Below, piece after piece: positions 1 to 8,021 of a DNA stretch of 59,096 nt; within the stretch, counting starts at the first letter, position 1; each line of letters starts with the position of its first letter. Location of the stretch: IMG/VR virus record IMGVR_UViG_3300017782_000016, positions 1 through 59,096 of that record; one strand, given 5' to 3'. Position numbers and translations under genes: made by a program. The notes beneath the pieces are model-generated. The model saw only the letters and a program-made list of their open reading frames with translations, ran no database searches and was not told the origin of the DNA. The DNA comes from a virus.

Positions 1-269
1 CGTCAGAGGAAGCTGAAGAGGTTTCAGAAAACGAAACTTCAGAAGAAGCAGTCGAAGAAACTGAAACTCAAGCGGAAGCAGAAATAATGGAGACTCCTGT
101 TGACAACGATCCAGTAGATGAAATAACACCACATTCAAATGTAGAAAGTAACGATGCTGGAGGATTTGAAGATATCCCTCAAGTAGAAACACCATTTTTT
201 GATAACCCTAGTGTGAGACCAGTATCACCAGTGTCGTCAAACAACCAATCAATATCACCAACAACATAA
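1..269 (+). CDS. Acidic C-terminal end of a protein cut by the window edge
   Basis: The open frame runs in from the left edge (first whole codon at base 3), so the Met at base 87 is probably internal. The visible 89 residues are dominated by Glu with Ser, Thr and Val, followed by a Pro/Ser/Asn-rich tail ending SNNQSISPTT. This is a disordered, strongly acidic tail, as often found at the C-terminus of phage structural or scaffold proteins, but no domain is visible and no function is assigned. Its TAA overlaps the next ATG (TAATG), so the two genes are probably translationally coupled. Confidence 0.6.
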   Translation, partial: SEEAEEVSENETSEEAVEETETQAEAEIMETPVDNDPVDEITPHSNVESNDAGGFEDIPQVETPFFDNPSVRPVSPVSSNNQSISPTT

Positions 270-577
270 TGGAATTAGATTTCACAGAACAAATTAAGAG
301 TAACGCCAGTCTTTGGGAGAATATCCGCAAAAAGAAAGAGCGTATTAAACGAGGCTCACCAGAAAAAATGCGTAAGCCTGGAGAAAAGGGTGCACCCACA
401 AAAGAGCAAATCGAAAGAGCTAAAGGTGAGGCAATGACCCCCGCCCAAAAGAAAAAGTTTATGAGGCTTGAAAAAGAGGTCTCATTAAAAGATTTCATAA
501 AAAAATATGGCGAAGAAAAAGGCAAAGCTATTTATTACGCAACACTCACAAAAATGGCTAAAGCTACGTGTAAATAA
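269..577 (+). CDS. Small basic, probably virion-associated protein
   Basis: A 102-aa Lys/Glu-rich protein. It carries a SPEKMRKPGEKGAPTKEQIERAKGE segment shortened here to its core KMRKPGEKGAPTKEQ, and a C-terminal helix-rich part with KKYGEEKGKAIYYATLTKMA. The latter kind of motif recurs in small proteins of marine tailed phages that accompany head genes (family recollection, not searched). The first six residues MELDFT are the same as those of the head-associated protein starting at 46764, suggesting a shared N-terminal targeting or processing peptide. Start chosen for the TAATG overlap with the preceding gene. Function is unproven; a packaged or head-assembly protein is the best guess. Confidence 0.7.
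   Translation: MELDFTEQIKSNASLWENIRKKKERIKRGSPEKMRKPGEKGAPTKEQIERAKGEAMTPAQKKKFMRLEKEVSLKDFIKKYGEEKGKAIYYATLTKMAKATCK
568..573 (+). promoter_or_regulatory. GTGTAA promoter-like element, 9 bp before the ATG at 583
   Basis: Copy of the recurrent hexamer; it lies inside the last codons of the preceding gene and precedes the small membrane-protein gene. Confidence 0.55.
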
Positions 578-582
578 ATAAG

Positions 583-750
583 ATGATATCCGAAATACTA
601 AATCAATCCACAGGTGAACTTTTCAAGATGGCTTTATCGCTCGTCGGTATTACTTGCTTGATTTTGCACATACTACCTAAAAGCGAGAAAAAATCTGGCT
701 TCTTCGGATTCATACAAGAAATCATGAAATTTTTAAAAGCCAAAAAATGA
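583..750 (+). CDS. 55-aa single-pass membrane peptide
   Basis: A short gene with start ATG 583 and stop TGA 748-750. The product begins MISEILNQSTGELFKM, then has one hydrophobic stretch (about residues 17-31, ALSLVGITCLILHIL), then a Lys-rich tail with GFFGFIQEIMKFLKAKK. It is preceded at 9 bp by the GTGTAA element and its stop overlaps the ATG of the PEP-CTERM gene (ATGA), which supports it as a real gene. Possible roles are a holin/antiholin-type peptide or a membrane partner of the surface protein that follows; neither is shown by the sequence. Confidence 0.6.
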   Translation: MISEILNQSTGELFKMALSLVGITCLILHILPKSEKKSGFFGFIQEIMKFLKAKK

Positions 751-1415
751 AAAACCTAATTGCTACTCTCCTTTTCGCTACCACTACATTATCTGCCCTT
801 TCTCTGGAGCCACCAGACCTAACGCCAGATACAAGTTTAAATCTAACTTGGATGACCTTACAAAGTTTTGATTTAACCAAAAATCAAAATTATACAAGAC
901 CAGATGGAGAAGATTGGGGTTATGATGATGATGAATACTTCTACAATGTAGCAAAATTCAGTATTGAAACCCTTGGTACTTATTCAGTGCTCAATACATC
1001 TTTCAATGCAGATTATATAGGTGTAGACAGACAGTTCGGAGAAAATGAAACTTTACTACCTAACGGCACACCAGTTTGGATGAGAGACACAATGATTTAT
1101 ATTTATGATGATATATTTAATCCTTTGACACCAACAAATCCTTTATACTTTGCTGACAATGACGACTATGACGAGTACGAAGGCGAGTTAGAAGATGGTG
1201 ATTTATTGTTCTTTTTGGAATTAGATGATTTAGAGATAGATACAGAATATTATGCAGTTATTACAACTTATGAACCTAAAGTTGCTGGAGATGGCTGGAT
1301 GATGATTACTGGTCCAGGTGCAGTATCAATTGATATCATTCCAGAGCCTGCTTCGTATGCTTTGATGATTGGATTTGCATCATTCCTTTACATAGCGATC
1401 AAACGCCGTAAATAA
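747..1415 (+). CDS. PEP-CTERM sorted surface protein encoded by phage
   Basis: A 222-aa protein with all parts of an exosortase substrate. These are an N-terminal signal peptide (about residues 1-19, ending ALS), an acidic Tyr-rich body, and a C-terminal signal: PEP at 199-201, a hydrophobic segment about 203-217, and the basic end KRRK. The body (GTYSVLNTSFNADY..., a YDDIFNPLTPTNPL segment, then a YYAVITTY strand and ITGPGAVSI) resembles the beta-sandwich of bacterial secreted PEP-CTERM proteins. By family knowledge such proteins are exported by Sec and cleaved and anchored by host exosortase (EpsH/XrtA type). The gene overlaps the 55-aa membrane gene and is probably host-derived. Likely places of action are the host cell surface or extracellular matrix, for example masking receptors; that is inference. 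Confidence 0.85.
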   Translation: MKNLIATLLFATTTLSALSLEPPDLTPDTSLNLTWMTLQSFDLTKNQNYTRPDGEDWGYDDDEYFYNVAKFSIETLGTYSVLNTSFNADYIGVDRQFGENETLLPNGTPVWMRDTMIYIYDDIFNPLTPTNPLYFADNDDYDEYEGELEDGDLLFFLELDDLEIDTEYYAVITTYEPKVAGDGWMMITGPGAVSIDIIPEPASYALMIGFASFLYIAIKRRK

Positions 1416-1421
1416 GTGTAA
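1416..1421 (+). promoter_or_regulatory. GTGTAA promoter-like element, 8 bp before the ATG at 1430
   Basis: The element forms part of a small inverted repeat AAGTGTaaaaACACTT just before the start codon. It begins at the stop of the PEP-CTERM gene. Confidence 0.6.
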
Positions 1422-1429
1422 AAACACTT

Positions 1430-2299
1430 ATGGCAAGTGAAGGCGGAGACGAATATATAATCCTAAGTAAATTTGGTAGTGACACTACTCATCTTCTAAC
1501 TGGCGTACAAGATGTTTCGTTTAGCCAAAACGTTCAAGAAGAATCTGTAATGTTATTAGGTACAGATCACACTGATTACAATATAACGGGCCCAACAACA
1601 ACTAATTTAACTTTTAGTAAAGTATTTGCTAATGACGATATTGTCGACTCTACATTAACGGGTCAACGCTTAAGTGGAGCCTTTGTATATGGTGATAGGG
1701 CAATGGTTTTTGATTTTAGTTACATTGTAGGTTATTCTATAAATGTAAATATGGGAGATGTGCCCAGACTGCAATGTTCCATAAATGTTTTAGGGGACTT
1801 AAGTGGAGACAGCAGTAATGGTAACTTGTCTCATGTACAAGATCACTTTTTAAAACCAGCGTTAAAAGAAACACCAATGGAGTTGATTCCACAAACAGGA
1901 ATTAACATCACTTATGATAAATCAACAACGTTAGACCAAGTACAAAGTTTTTCTTTATCTAGGGCTTTTCCTTGGGATCCTTACTATCGTATAGGTTCTT
2001 TAGGTCCAGCTCAAGCTGTTTTAAATGGACCTATTTCTGAAGAGGTGTCTATAGATTTTGAAGTCGAAGATTATGTATTTGAAAATAAAACTGGATATAA
2101 TTCTTCAGCACCTGGTGCAAGCACAATTAGAAACAGTAATGAAATCAGCTTATCTATTTCATCAACAACTGGACTTTTGAAAACATACACGGTAAATAAT
2201 CACAGATTAGTTTCAGAAAACATATCAACCAGAGTTTCAGATACTCCAATAGCATCTTTAACATATAGAGGAATTCGCCCTGGAATCAGACCAAACTAA
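1430..2299 (+). CDS. Two-domain tail-tube-like protein
   Basis: A 289-aa beta-rich protein made of two related halves. Each opens with a VQ-x16-G signature: VQDVSFSQNVQEESVMLLG at residue 26 and VQSFSLSRAFPWDPYYRIG at residue 171. The same signature occurs twice in the minus-strand tail-tube candidate (15416-16810) and twice in the 1651-aa tail adhesin (30130-35085), so these form a paralogous family. A tail-tube or tail-terminator fold fits the pattern and the phage context, but the assignment rests on this internal comparison. No Shine-Dalgarno sequence is seen before the ATG; only the GTGTAA element precedes it. Confidence 0.7.
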   Translation: MASEGGDEYIILSKFGSDTTHLLTGVQDVSFSQNVQEESVMLLGTDHTDYNITGPTTTNLTFSKVFANDDIVDSTLTGQRLSGAFVYGDRAMVFDFSYIVGYSINVNMGDVPRLQCSINVLGDLSGDSSNGNLSHVQDHFLKPALKETPMELIPQTGINITYDKSTTLDQVQSFSLSRAFPWDPYYRIGSLGPAQAVLNGPISEEVSIDFEVEDYVFENKTGYNSSAPGASTIRNSNEISLSISSTTGLLKTYTVNNHRLVSENISTRVSDTPIASLTYRGIRPGIRPN

Positions 2300-2307
2300 T
2301 AAAATAG

Positions 2308-2313
2308 GTGTAA
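2308..2313 (+). promoter_or_regulatory. GTGTAA promoter-like element, 9 bp before the ATG at 2323
   Basis: Sits in the 23-bp gap between two tail-tube-like genes; no ribosome binding site accompanies it. Confidence 0.55.
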
Positions 2314-2322
2314 TAAATATAT

Positions 2323-3156
2323 ATGGCATACATAAGTTTTAGGGATTTACCAATTTACATAGCGGCTGGCGACAACGCCTTAGCAGAAGGAGAAAGCAGT
2401 TCATTAATGGTTCACGCTAACCAAGGTTCTATTTCATACACTCCTAATGTACAATCAACTAGACTTTTAGGTCAAACACCAGATGCTGGTAAAGATTATT
2501 TAATCGCTGGACCATTTTCTGCGAGTTTATCATTTTCTTTCTTTTTAAAAAATGGTGAATTTATACCTACTGCTCATACTGGTGATAGTAAGCTGTCCTT
2601 TGCGTTTGGAGATAAAGATGGACTAAGGGGTACTAACATGTATTTAAATTCATTTTCTTATACGTTAGCGCCATATGCACCCGTGCAAGTTAATTGTGAG
2701 TTTGGCATATACTCAAAACCAGAAGGGAAAATAGCATCAGTTGGCACTACTAATCTAGGACCACAACCAGGCGCAGCTGCTAGTAGTCAATATGCACACG
2801 GAGCATATTCTACTCTTACTAATCCAGTCGCAGGTACATTAACAGTCGAAAATGCGGCTTATCAATTTACAACAAGTAGACAACCAGTATACGCAATCGG
2901 AGCACTAACTCCAAGTGAAGTTTTACAATTAACTGCAGAACATCAAGTTAGTATAGCGGGAGATAACATTGACGCACTCGTAGGAGTCGGCGGAGTTGAG
3001 GAAGGAGCTGCAGTTTTAGATTTAAAAGCTCCATCTGCTCCCACCGTTACAATTATGAAATCAACTGTCAATGGTATAGTTACTGCACAAACTATGAATG
3101 CAAGTGCTGGAGGAGTAGCTCAAGGCACTACTACTATACAACAATCCTTGTTGTAG
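2323..3156 (+). CDS. Tail-tube-like protein, single copy of the family domain
   Basis: A 277-aa beta-rich protein. It has a slightly altered version of the family signature (ANQGSISYTPNVQSTRLLG near residue 33), then GPFSASLSFSFFLKNGEF and NMYLNSFSYTLAPYAPVQVN. The last of these aligns by eye with the GNCYLSDYTVDASVGDFPTV segment of the main tail-tube candidate. The C-terminal third is Ala/Val/Thr-rich and has no recognisable domain. It is probably a virion protein of the tail or neck. Divergence from its neighbour suggests an old duplication. Confidence 0.65.
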   Translation: MAYISFRDLPIYIAAGDNALAEGESSSLMVHANQGSISYTPNVQSTRLLGQTPDAGKDYLIAGPFSASLSFSFFLKNGEFIPTAHTGDSKLSFAFGDKDGLRGTNMYLNSFSYTLAPYAPVQVNCEFGIYSKPEGKIASVGTTNLGPQPGAAASSQYAHGAYSTLTNPVAGTLTVENAAYQFTTSRQPVYAIGALTPSEVLQLTAEHQVSIAGDNIDALVGVGGVEEGAAVLDLKAPSAPTVTIMKSTVNGIVTAQTMNASAGGVAQGTTTIQQSLL

Positions 3157-3191
3157 TGTTGAATTTTTACGCAAATCGTTTACTATAAAAT

Positions 3192-3515
3192 ATGATTAAG
3201 TTTTGTTCCGAGTGTGGTGCGAAGGCTGAATATAAATTCAGTCCTCCTAAATTTTGTTCTAGTTGCGGTACCCCTATGGGTGTTGCTGCAAAAAACGAAT
3301 CTCGTCCATTGGATAGAAATGTAAATGCAAGCAGAAAAATACAAGCCATAGCAGACGACGAAACAGATGCGGAATTTGTACCACAAATAAATAAATTAGA
3401 ATATGAAATAGATACATATGACGATCAATACAATCATACAATCGGCTCTCTTGCAGGGAAAGCTCCTATGTCAAGAAGAAGAGCAACGAGGAAACATATT
3501 GATGATCTTAAGTAA
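3192..3515 (+). CDS. Zinc-ribbon protein
   Basis: A 107-aa protein with an N-terminal four-cysteine zinc ribbon, two CxxC knuckles about 17 residues apart (FCSECGAKAEYKF and FCSSCGTPMG). A charged, mostly helical tail ends in MSRRRATRKHIDDLK. Such ribbons act in transcription or DNA packaging proteins; the target is not evident. The next gene, a sigma-like factor, starts at the base after its stop, so the two may act together. Upstream there is an A/T-rich TATAAAAT directly before the ATG but no GTGTAA element. Confidence 0.7.
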   Translation: MIKFCSECGAKAEYKFSPPKFCSSCGTPMGVAAKNESRPLDRNVNASRKIQAIADDETDAEFVPQINKLEYEIDTYDDQYNHTIGSLAGKAPMSRRRATRKHIDDLK

Positions 3516-4187
3516 ATGTATAATTTTGAGGACAAACTCGAACAAATAGAAAGAGCACTAGAAAAAAAACGAAGTAAATGGGATCTAGATGCGGTACCCT
3601 CCGTTGATTACGATGATATAAAACAAATTATCATGACCCACATTTACAAGAAGTGGCATTTGTGGGATCAGACTAAACCGATTGAACCTTGGTTGAGTCG
3701 AGTCGTTGCTAATCAATTTAAAAATTTGTTACGTAATCATTATGGTAATTATGCCAGACCTTGTTTAAGGTGTGAACATAATTTAGGCGGTGACTCGTGC
3801 GGCCTTAATTCAAGCGGTAGGCAGGACAATTCTTGTCAGTTGTATGCAGATTGGGAAAAAAGAAAAAAATCAGCATACGATATAAAACTAGCGGTTACAA
3901 TCGAAAACCACACAAACGAAATCAACCAAAGACAAGATGAATTTATAGATATAGCAGATGCCACAGAAAGAATTTCTGAGCATCTCAAGCCACATTTAAA
4001 TTTAAAGCAGTACATGGCTTTCCGTATGCTTTTTATCGAAAACCACTCTGAGGAAAAGGTCGCTTCGTATTTAGGTTACAAAACCAACGAAAAGAAACGA
4101 TCAGCAGGGTACAAACAAATTAAAAATCTAAAAAAGATTTTTCAAGAGAAAGTCAAAGAAATTTTAGATAACAACGACATACTATGA
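3516..4187 (+). CDS. Sigma-factor-like protein with a cysteine-rich insertion
   Basis: A 223-aa protein. The N-terminal part (about residues 25-75) resembles sigma region 2: VDYDDIKQIIMTHIYKKW, WDQTKPIEPWLSRVVANQF, KNLLRNHYG. It is followed by a likely zinc-binding insertion with five cysteines (CLRCEHN, DSCGLN, NSCQLY; about 84-112). The C-terminal part (about 155-215) has a region-4-like helix-turn-helix, HSEEKVASYLGYKTNEKKRSAG. It lies in the packaging/head region between a zinc ribbon and the terminase genes and overlaps the next gene by 4 bp. It may direct RNA polymerase to phage promoters; an alternative is a non-sigma DNA-binding protein of the packaging machine. Confidence 0.6.
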   Translation: MYNFEDKLEQIERALEKKRSKWDLDAVPSVDYDDIKQIIMTHIYKKWHLWDQTKPIEPWLSRVVANQFKNLLRNHYGNYARPCLRCEHNLGGDSCGLNSSGRQDNSCQLYADWEKRKKSAYDIKLAVTIENHTNEINQRQDEFIDIADATERISEHLKPHLNLKQYMAFRMLFIENHSEEKVASYLGYKTNEKKRSAGYKQIKNLKKIFQEKVKEILDNNDIL

Positions 4188-5221
4188 CAGACTTAACGCA
4201 AGAACAAAAAGATAGAATCTTGGAGGAGTTCCAAAAGAACCCCAACATAATCGACATTACTAAGATTGTATTTAACGATGACACTTTGGACGGTAGGTCA
4301 AAGGAGGGACGATCTGTGACGAAGTTTCTAGCTTCTAACGGATTGAAGGCTCAGACCACGAAACATGTCAAGGTGGAATCAGTAGAATTAAATGATGAGC
4401 AAAAATCTATCATTGAAGAGCGACATGGAGACGGATGGTCTTCTTTACAGATAGCAAAAGAACTTTTTGGAAACTCAACCAAAAAGTTAAGCAAAGAACA
4501 AAGAACTGTGCATGAGTATACATCATCTATTGAAGAAGAGCCTACAACCAATGAAAGTTTTCACTACGCTGCGCCACACGCTATTTCGAGAATTATTAAA
4601 AAAATTAATGATTCAACGGGATACGGTCTAGAAGAAGGTAAGATGTCTAGGAACCAATTGACATGCTGTGAAAGATTGCGAATAAATTTAAACAACTCAA
4701 GATTCATAGCCATCGTTAATAACTACAACAACCCAAGAGACAGGGAACTTTTTGAACAAGAGTTTATTAGGCTAACATGGGATAAGCCAGATCTAACGGC
4801 AGATGAAATTAACCTATACATGAATGTGGGCAAAGAGATTATTAATTTAGAATTAATTACGTCACACCTACAAAAATTAAATGATATGTTTGAATCAGCG
4901 GACGACCAGGACGAAATGACTGTGCGTTTAGCGGAAATTATTAAAGCTAAGAGTGCTGAGTATCATCAGTGTGAAAGTCGTATAGAAAATTTAACAAAGA
5001 AACTCCAAGGCGATAGAGGTGAAAGGATGAAGAACAAACAAAAAGAAACTGCATCATTTCTATCTATTGTGCAATTGTTTCAAGAAGAAGAAGAGCGCAA
5101 GAACATGGTACACATAGCCGAAATGCAAAAGCAAATCATTAAAGAGGAAGCGAAAAAGATTGAGGGTATGGCCGCTTGGAAAGCTAGAGTTTTGGGGATT
5201 GGTATTAATGATGTCTTATAA
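4184..5221 (+). CDS. Candidate small terminase subunit (HTH, coiled coil)
   Basis: A 345-aa protein. It has two helix-turn-helix-like segments near the N-terminus (NPNIIDITKIVF... about 18-40 and HGDGWSSLQIAKELF about 80-95), a middle helical region, and a long charged coiled coil (about 225-320). The position is the main argument: it lies just upstream of a nuclease and the large terminase, with short overlaps. DNA-binding plus oligomerising helices are what a small terminase needs. No database comparison was possible, so another DNA-binding regulator remains open. Confidence 0.5.
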   Translation: MTDLTQEQKDRILEEFQKNPNIIDITKIVFNDDTLDGRSKEGRSVTKFLASNGLKAQTTKHVKVESVELNDEQKSIIEERHGDGWSSLQIAKELFGNSTKKLSKEQRTVHEYTSSIEEEPTTNESFHYAAPHAISRIIKKINDSTGYGLEEGKMSRNQLTCCERLRINLNNSRFIAIVNNYNNPRDRELFEQEFIRLTWDKPDLTADEINLYMNVGKEIINLELITSHLQKLNDMFESADDQDEMTVRLAEIIKAKSAEYHQCESRIENLTKKLQGDRGERMKNKQKETASFLSIVQLFQEEEERKNMVHIAEMQKQIIKEEAKKIEGMAAWKARVLGIGINDVL

Positions 5222-6134
5222 ATGTAAAGAGTGCGGAGAAGAGTTTGACTCAGAAAAAGCGTTACATGCACATATAAAAAAGCATGGTTTTTATGTTGCG
5301 GATTATTATGTACAACATTATCCAAGATATAATAAACTAACTGGCGCACCAATACAATTTAAAAACAAAGATCAATACTTCAACACAGACTTTGCAAGAC
5401 GAAGTCAAATGAAGGAATGGTGCAAAACATCTGATCAAGACGAAGTAAAACAATACATACTGAAAGTATTAGCCGAAAGAGTGATTAGAAAAAAATGGGA
5501 ACACACACCCTCTTATGTTGAGCTCTACAAAGCGAAATTGCCAGACATCAGTATATACAAAAAACATTTTGGTTCTTATACCAAGGCGTCACAAGAGATA
5601 GGTTTAGAACCGCTATTTAATCAGCATTTGACGAAGAAATTCTTTGACGACTATAATGAAAAAATATTTATAGATACAAGAGAACAACAACCACTATATT
5701 TCAAAAACAGCGAATCTTTAAAATTAGCTTTCGGTGATTATACATTATCTGGAGATAAATTTACAAATACGTTTGTAGATAGAAAAAGCGCGACAGATTT
5801 TATAGGGACTTTCGGTAACGGATTCAAAAGATTCCAAAGAGAAATGCAGAGATGTGTGGAAGTGGATTGTTATATGTATATTGTTGTAGAAAAAAGCATT
5901 AAGGCAATATATAAAGATTATTTTCCTGGTAAAAGGTTATCAACCTTGAATTGGGCTTTTTCCAACATGGTCAAGCTTCAACATCAGTTTGCTGGAAACT
6001 GTCAATTCATATTTACCGAGAATAGAACGCAGAGCGAAATAATTATACCTAAGTTATTGGCATTGGGTAAAGAGCTTTGGGAAACTGACATGCAATATTA
6101 CATAGAAGAAGAAAATGTCTTGGGAGACAGGTAA
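5208..6134 (+). CDS. C2H2 zinc finger fused to an ERCC4/XPF-type nuclease
   Basis: A 308-aa protein from the ATG at 5208 (5211 is also possible). It opens with a canonical C2H2 finger, CKECGEEFDSEKALHAHIKKH (C-x2-C-x12-H-x3-H). A middle region with a KxWGS-type repeat homing-endonuclease-associated look (HTPSYVELYKAKLPDISIYK, HFGSYTKASQEIG) follows. Then comes an ERCC4 nuclease core: IFIDTREQQPL, FGDYTLSG, VDRKSATDFIG, and later YIVVEKS. The D-TREQ / GDY / (E/D)RKS triad is the catalytic signature of XPF/Mus81-family nucleases, which cut branched DNA. It sits between the candidate small and the large terminase, overlapping the latter by 20 bp. It may trim or resolve branched concatemers before packaging (inference). 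An alternative is a degenerate homing nuclease. Confidence 0.8.
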   Translation: MMSYKCKECGEEFDSEKALHAHIKKHGFYVADYYVQHYPRYNKLTGAPIQFKNKDQYFNTDFARRSQMKEWCKTSDQDEVKQYILKVLAERVIRKKWEHTPSYVELYKAKLPDISIYKKHFGSYTKASQEIGLEPLFNQHLTKKFFDDYNEKIFIDTREQQPLYFKNSESLKLAFGDYTLSGDKFTNTFVDRKSATDFIGTFGNGFKRFQREMQRCVEVDCYMYIVVEKSIKAIYKDYFPGKRLSTLNWAFSNMVKLQHQFAGNCQFIFTENRTQSEIIIPKLLALGKELWETDMQYYIEEENVLGDR

Positions 6135-7968
6135 TCAAAAACCCCTTAAAAGGGAAAATGTTAATCAACAAGTTTTAGAACTTGAGGGATACCTTGAGGA
6201 CAATAAAGCTAAATATTGGTTGTACAAATTTCTTAAAGATAACATTACGTTTTCAACGCAATTACTTACTGGTATAGAATTGTTTCCGTTTCAACACATG
6301 GCAGTTAAGGCTATGATGGAGAATGATTATTTTCTAGGGGTGTGGTCGCGTGGTATGTCAAAATCCTTTTCTACGGGTATTTTTGCGCTTTTGGACGCAT
6401 CTCTGAACCAAGGGGTACATATAGGAATTATATCAAAGTCTTTTAGGCAGTCAAAAATGATCTTTAGAAAGATAGAAGATATAGCTGCAGATAAAAAAGC
6501 CGAGTTGTTTCAACAATGCATAGGCAAAGTGACCAAGTCAAATGATGAGTGGTCTATGCAAATAGGTAAAAGCCGTATTACAGCTTTGCCTTTAGGTGAC
6601 GGTGAAAAACTTCGTGGTTTCCGTTTCCAAAGAATTATTATTGACGAGTTATTGCTCATGCCAGAGAAAATTTATAATGAAGTTATTATGCCGTTCTTGG
6701 CTGTTGTTGAAAACCCAACAGAAAGACAAAAGATTAAAGATGCTGAAGATGAAATGATAAAGTTAGGTAAAATGACAGAAGAAGAAAGAACTGAGTGGCC
6801 AAGTAATAAAATGATAGGACTTTCATCTGCGTCTTACAAGTTTGAGTATTTATATAAGCTATATCAAGCATATGAGAATATGATATTTAATCCTGGAGCA
6901 AAAAACCAAGGTAGAAGATGTATTATGCAGTTTTCTTATGATGCGGCACCTAAAGCTTTGTATGATGAAAACTTAATTAGCCAAGCTAGGGGTTCTATGA
7001 GTCAGTCTCAAATTGATCGAGAGTTTAATGCTATATTTACTGATGATAGCGCAGGTTACTTTAAAATTAGTAAGATGGCCGATTGCACGATTGTGGATGG
7101 AGAATCTCCCTGTGTTGAAGTAGCAGGCGATCCAGATGCAGAATATATCATGGCGTTTGACCCATCGTGGTCCGAATCTGAAACATCTGATGATTTTGCT
7201 ATACAAGTCCTTAAATTAATGCCTCAAGAAAAGAAAGCTGTTGTGGTGCACAGTTATGCTTTACCAGGAACAAATCTAAAGAAGCACATAATATATTTCA
7301 AATACATATTAGAACACTTCAATATTATCATGATTGTAGGGGACTACAATGGTGGTGTACAATTTTTAAACTCAGCAAATGAAAGTGACATATTTAAACG
7401 AGCTAACTTACATATTGGCTGTTTTGATGCGGATTTTATAAACCCACAGAACTATGTATCAGATTTAAAAGAAGCCAGAAGACAATATAATGTTTCTAGT
7501 CGTGTGATATGTAATTTACGTAAACCAACATCTCAATGGATCAGAAACGGAAACGAAATGTTACAAACTTCTTTTGATAGAAGAAAATTATACTTTGCAG
7601 CCACAGCCATGGATGATAACTATTCGTTACAGAAATCCAAAAAAATACCTATCAAGGATTTAAAGTTTTCTAAATACGAAGACGAAAAGAATGTTGGCGC
7701 AAAAATGATAGAGTTTATAGAGCATCAAAAAGATATGCTAGACTTAACAAAAGCAGAATGTGCGCTTATACAGGTTACAACCTCCGTAGGAGGCACACAA
7801 AACTTTGACTTACCACCTAATTTAAAAAGACAAAAGGGAGCAGATAGACCTAGAAAGGACTCTTATTCTGCTTTAGTGCTTGGAAACTGGGGCATGAACA
7901 TATATTACGACATGATGGACATACCTTTAGACAATAATATTGGCTTTACTCCAATGTTTATTAATTAA
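6115..7968 (+). CDS. terL: Large terminase subunit (packaging ATPase/nuclease)
   Basis: A 617-aa protein, about the length of T4 gp17. The N-terminal ATPase has a Walker-A-like SRGMSKS at 78-84, preceded by the adenine-motif-like FPFQHMAV. Walker B is IIIDE with D177 and E178, and a GLSSASYK coupling-type motif follows. The C-terminal RNase H-like nuclease shows acidic residues in MAFDPSW (about D349) and VGDYNGG (about D410). By family knowledge it translocates DNA through the portal and cuts concatemers. Start chosen by the 20-bp overlap with the nuclease gene. It is followed by a 53-bp regulatory gap. Confidence 0.93.
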   Translation: MSWETGNQKPLKRENVNQQVLELEGYLEDNKAKYWLYKFLKDNITFSTQLLTGIELFPFQHMAVKAMMENDYFLGVWSRGMSKSFSTGIFALLDASLNQGVHIGIISKSFRQSKMIFRKIEDIAADKKAELFQQCIGKVTKSNDEWSMQIGKSRITALPLGDGEKLRGFRFQRIIIDELLLMPEKIYNEVIMPFLAVVENPTERQKIKDAEDEMIKLGKMTEEERTEWPSNKMIGLSSASYKFEYLYKLYQAYENMIFNPGAKNQGRRCIMQFSYDAAPKALYDENLISQARGSMSQSQIDREFNAIFTDDSAGYFKISKMADCTIVDGESPCVEVAGDPDAEYIMAFDPSWSESETSDDFAIQVLKLMPQEKKAVVVHSYALPGTNLKKHIIYFKYILEHFNIIMIVGDYNGGVQFLNSANESDIFKRANLHIGCFDADFINPQNYVSDLKEARRQYNVSSRVICNLRKPTSQWIRNGNEMLQTSFDRRKLYFAATAMDDNYSLQKSKKIPIKDLKFSKYEDEKNVGAKMIEFIEHQKDMLDLTKAECALIQVTTSVGGTQNFDLPPNLKRQKGADRPRKDSYSALVLGNWGMNIYYDMMDIPLDNNIGFTPMFIN

Positions 7969-7992
7969 AGTTATCAAAGTTACTTTAACTTT
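7967..7992 (+). repeat. AAAGTTA direct and inverted repeats before the portal gene
   Basis: Two copies of AAAGTTA (7967-7973 and 7976-7982) are followed by the inverse TAACTTT (7986-7992); the last two can form a 7-bp stem with a 3-base loop. Directly downstream are the GTGTAA element and a TATAAT box, so this may be an operator or an RNA hairpin. Confidence 0.5.
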
Positions 7993-8011
7993 GTGTAAAG
8001 AACTTTATAAT
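7993..8011 (+). promoter_or_regulatory. GTGTAA-N7-TATAAT promoter before the portal gene
   Basis: GTGTAA at 7993-7998 and TATAAT at 8006-8011, with 7 bp between. The same arrangement and spacing recur at 14230-14248. The start codon is 23 bp from the hexamer, so a short leader would exist if transcription starts after TATAAT. Confidence 0.6.
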
Positions 8012-8021
8012 ACATATTGAT

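Noticed and set aside
5160-5207. Longer TTG start for the C2H2/ERCC4 nuclease
   Set aside because: Would overlap the preceding gene by 62 bp and add a non-homologous leader; ATG 5208 gives the usual short overlap and starts just before the zinc finger.
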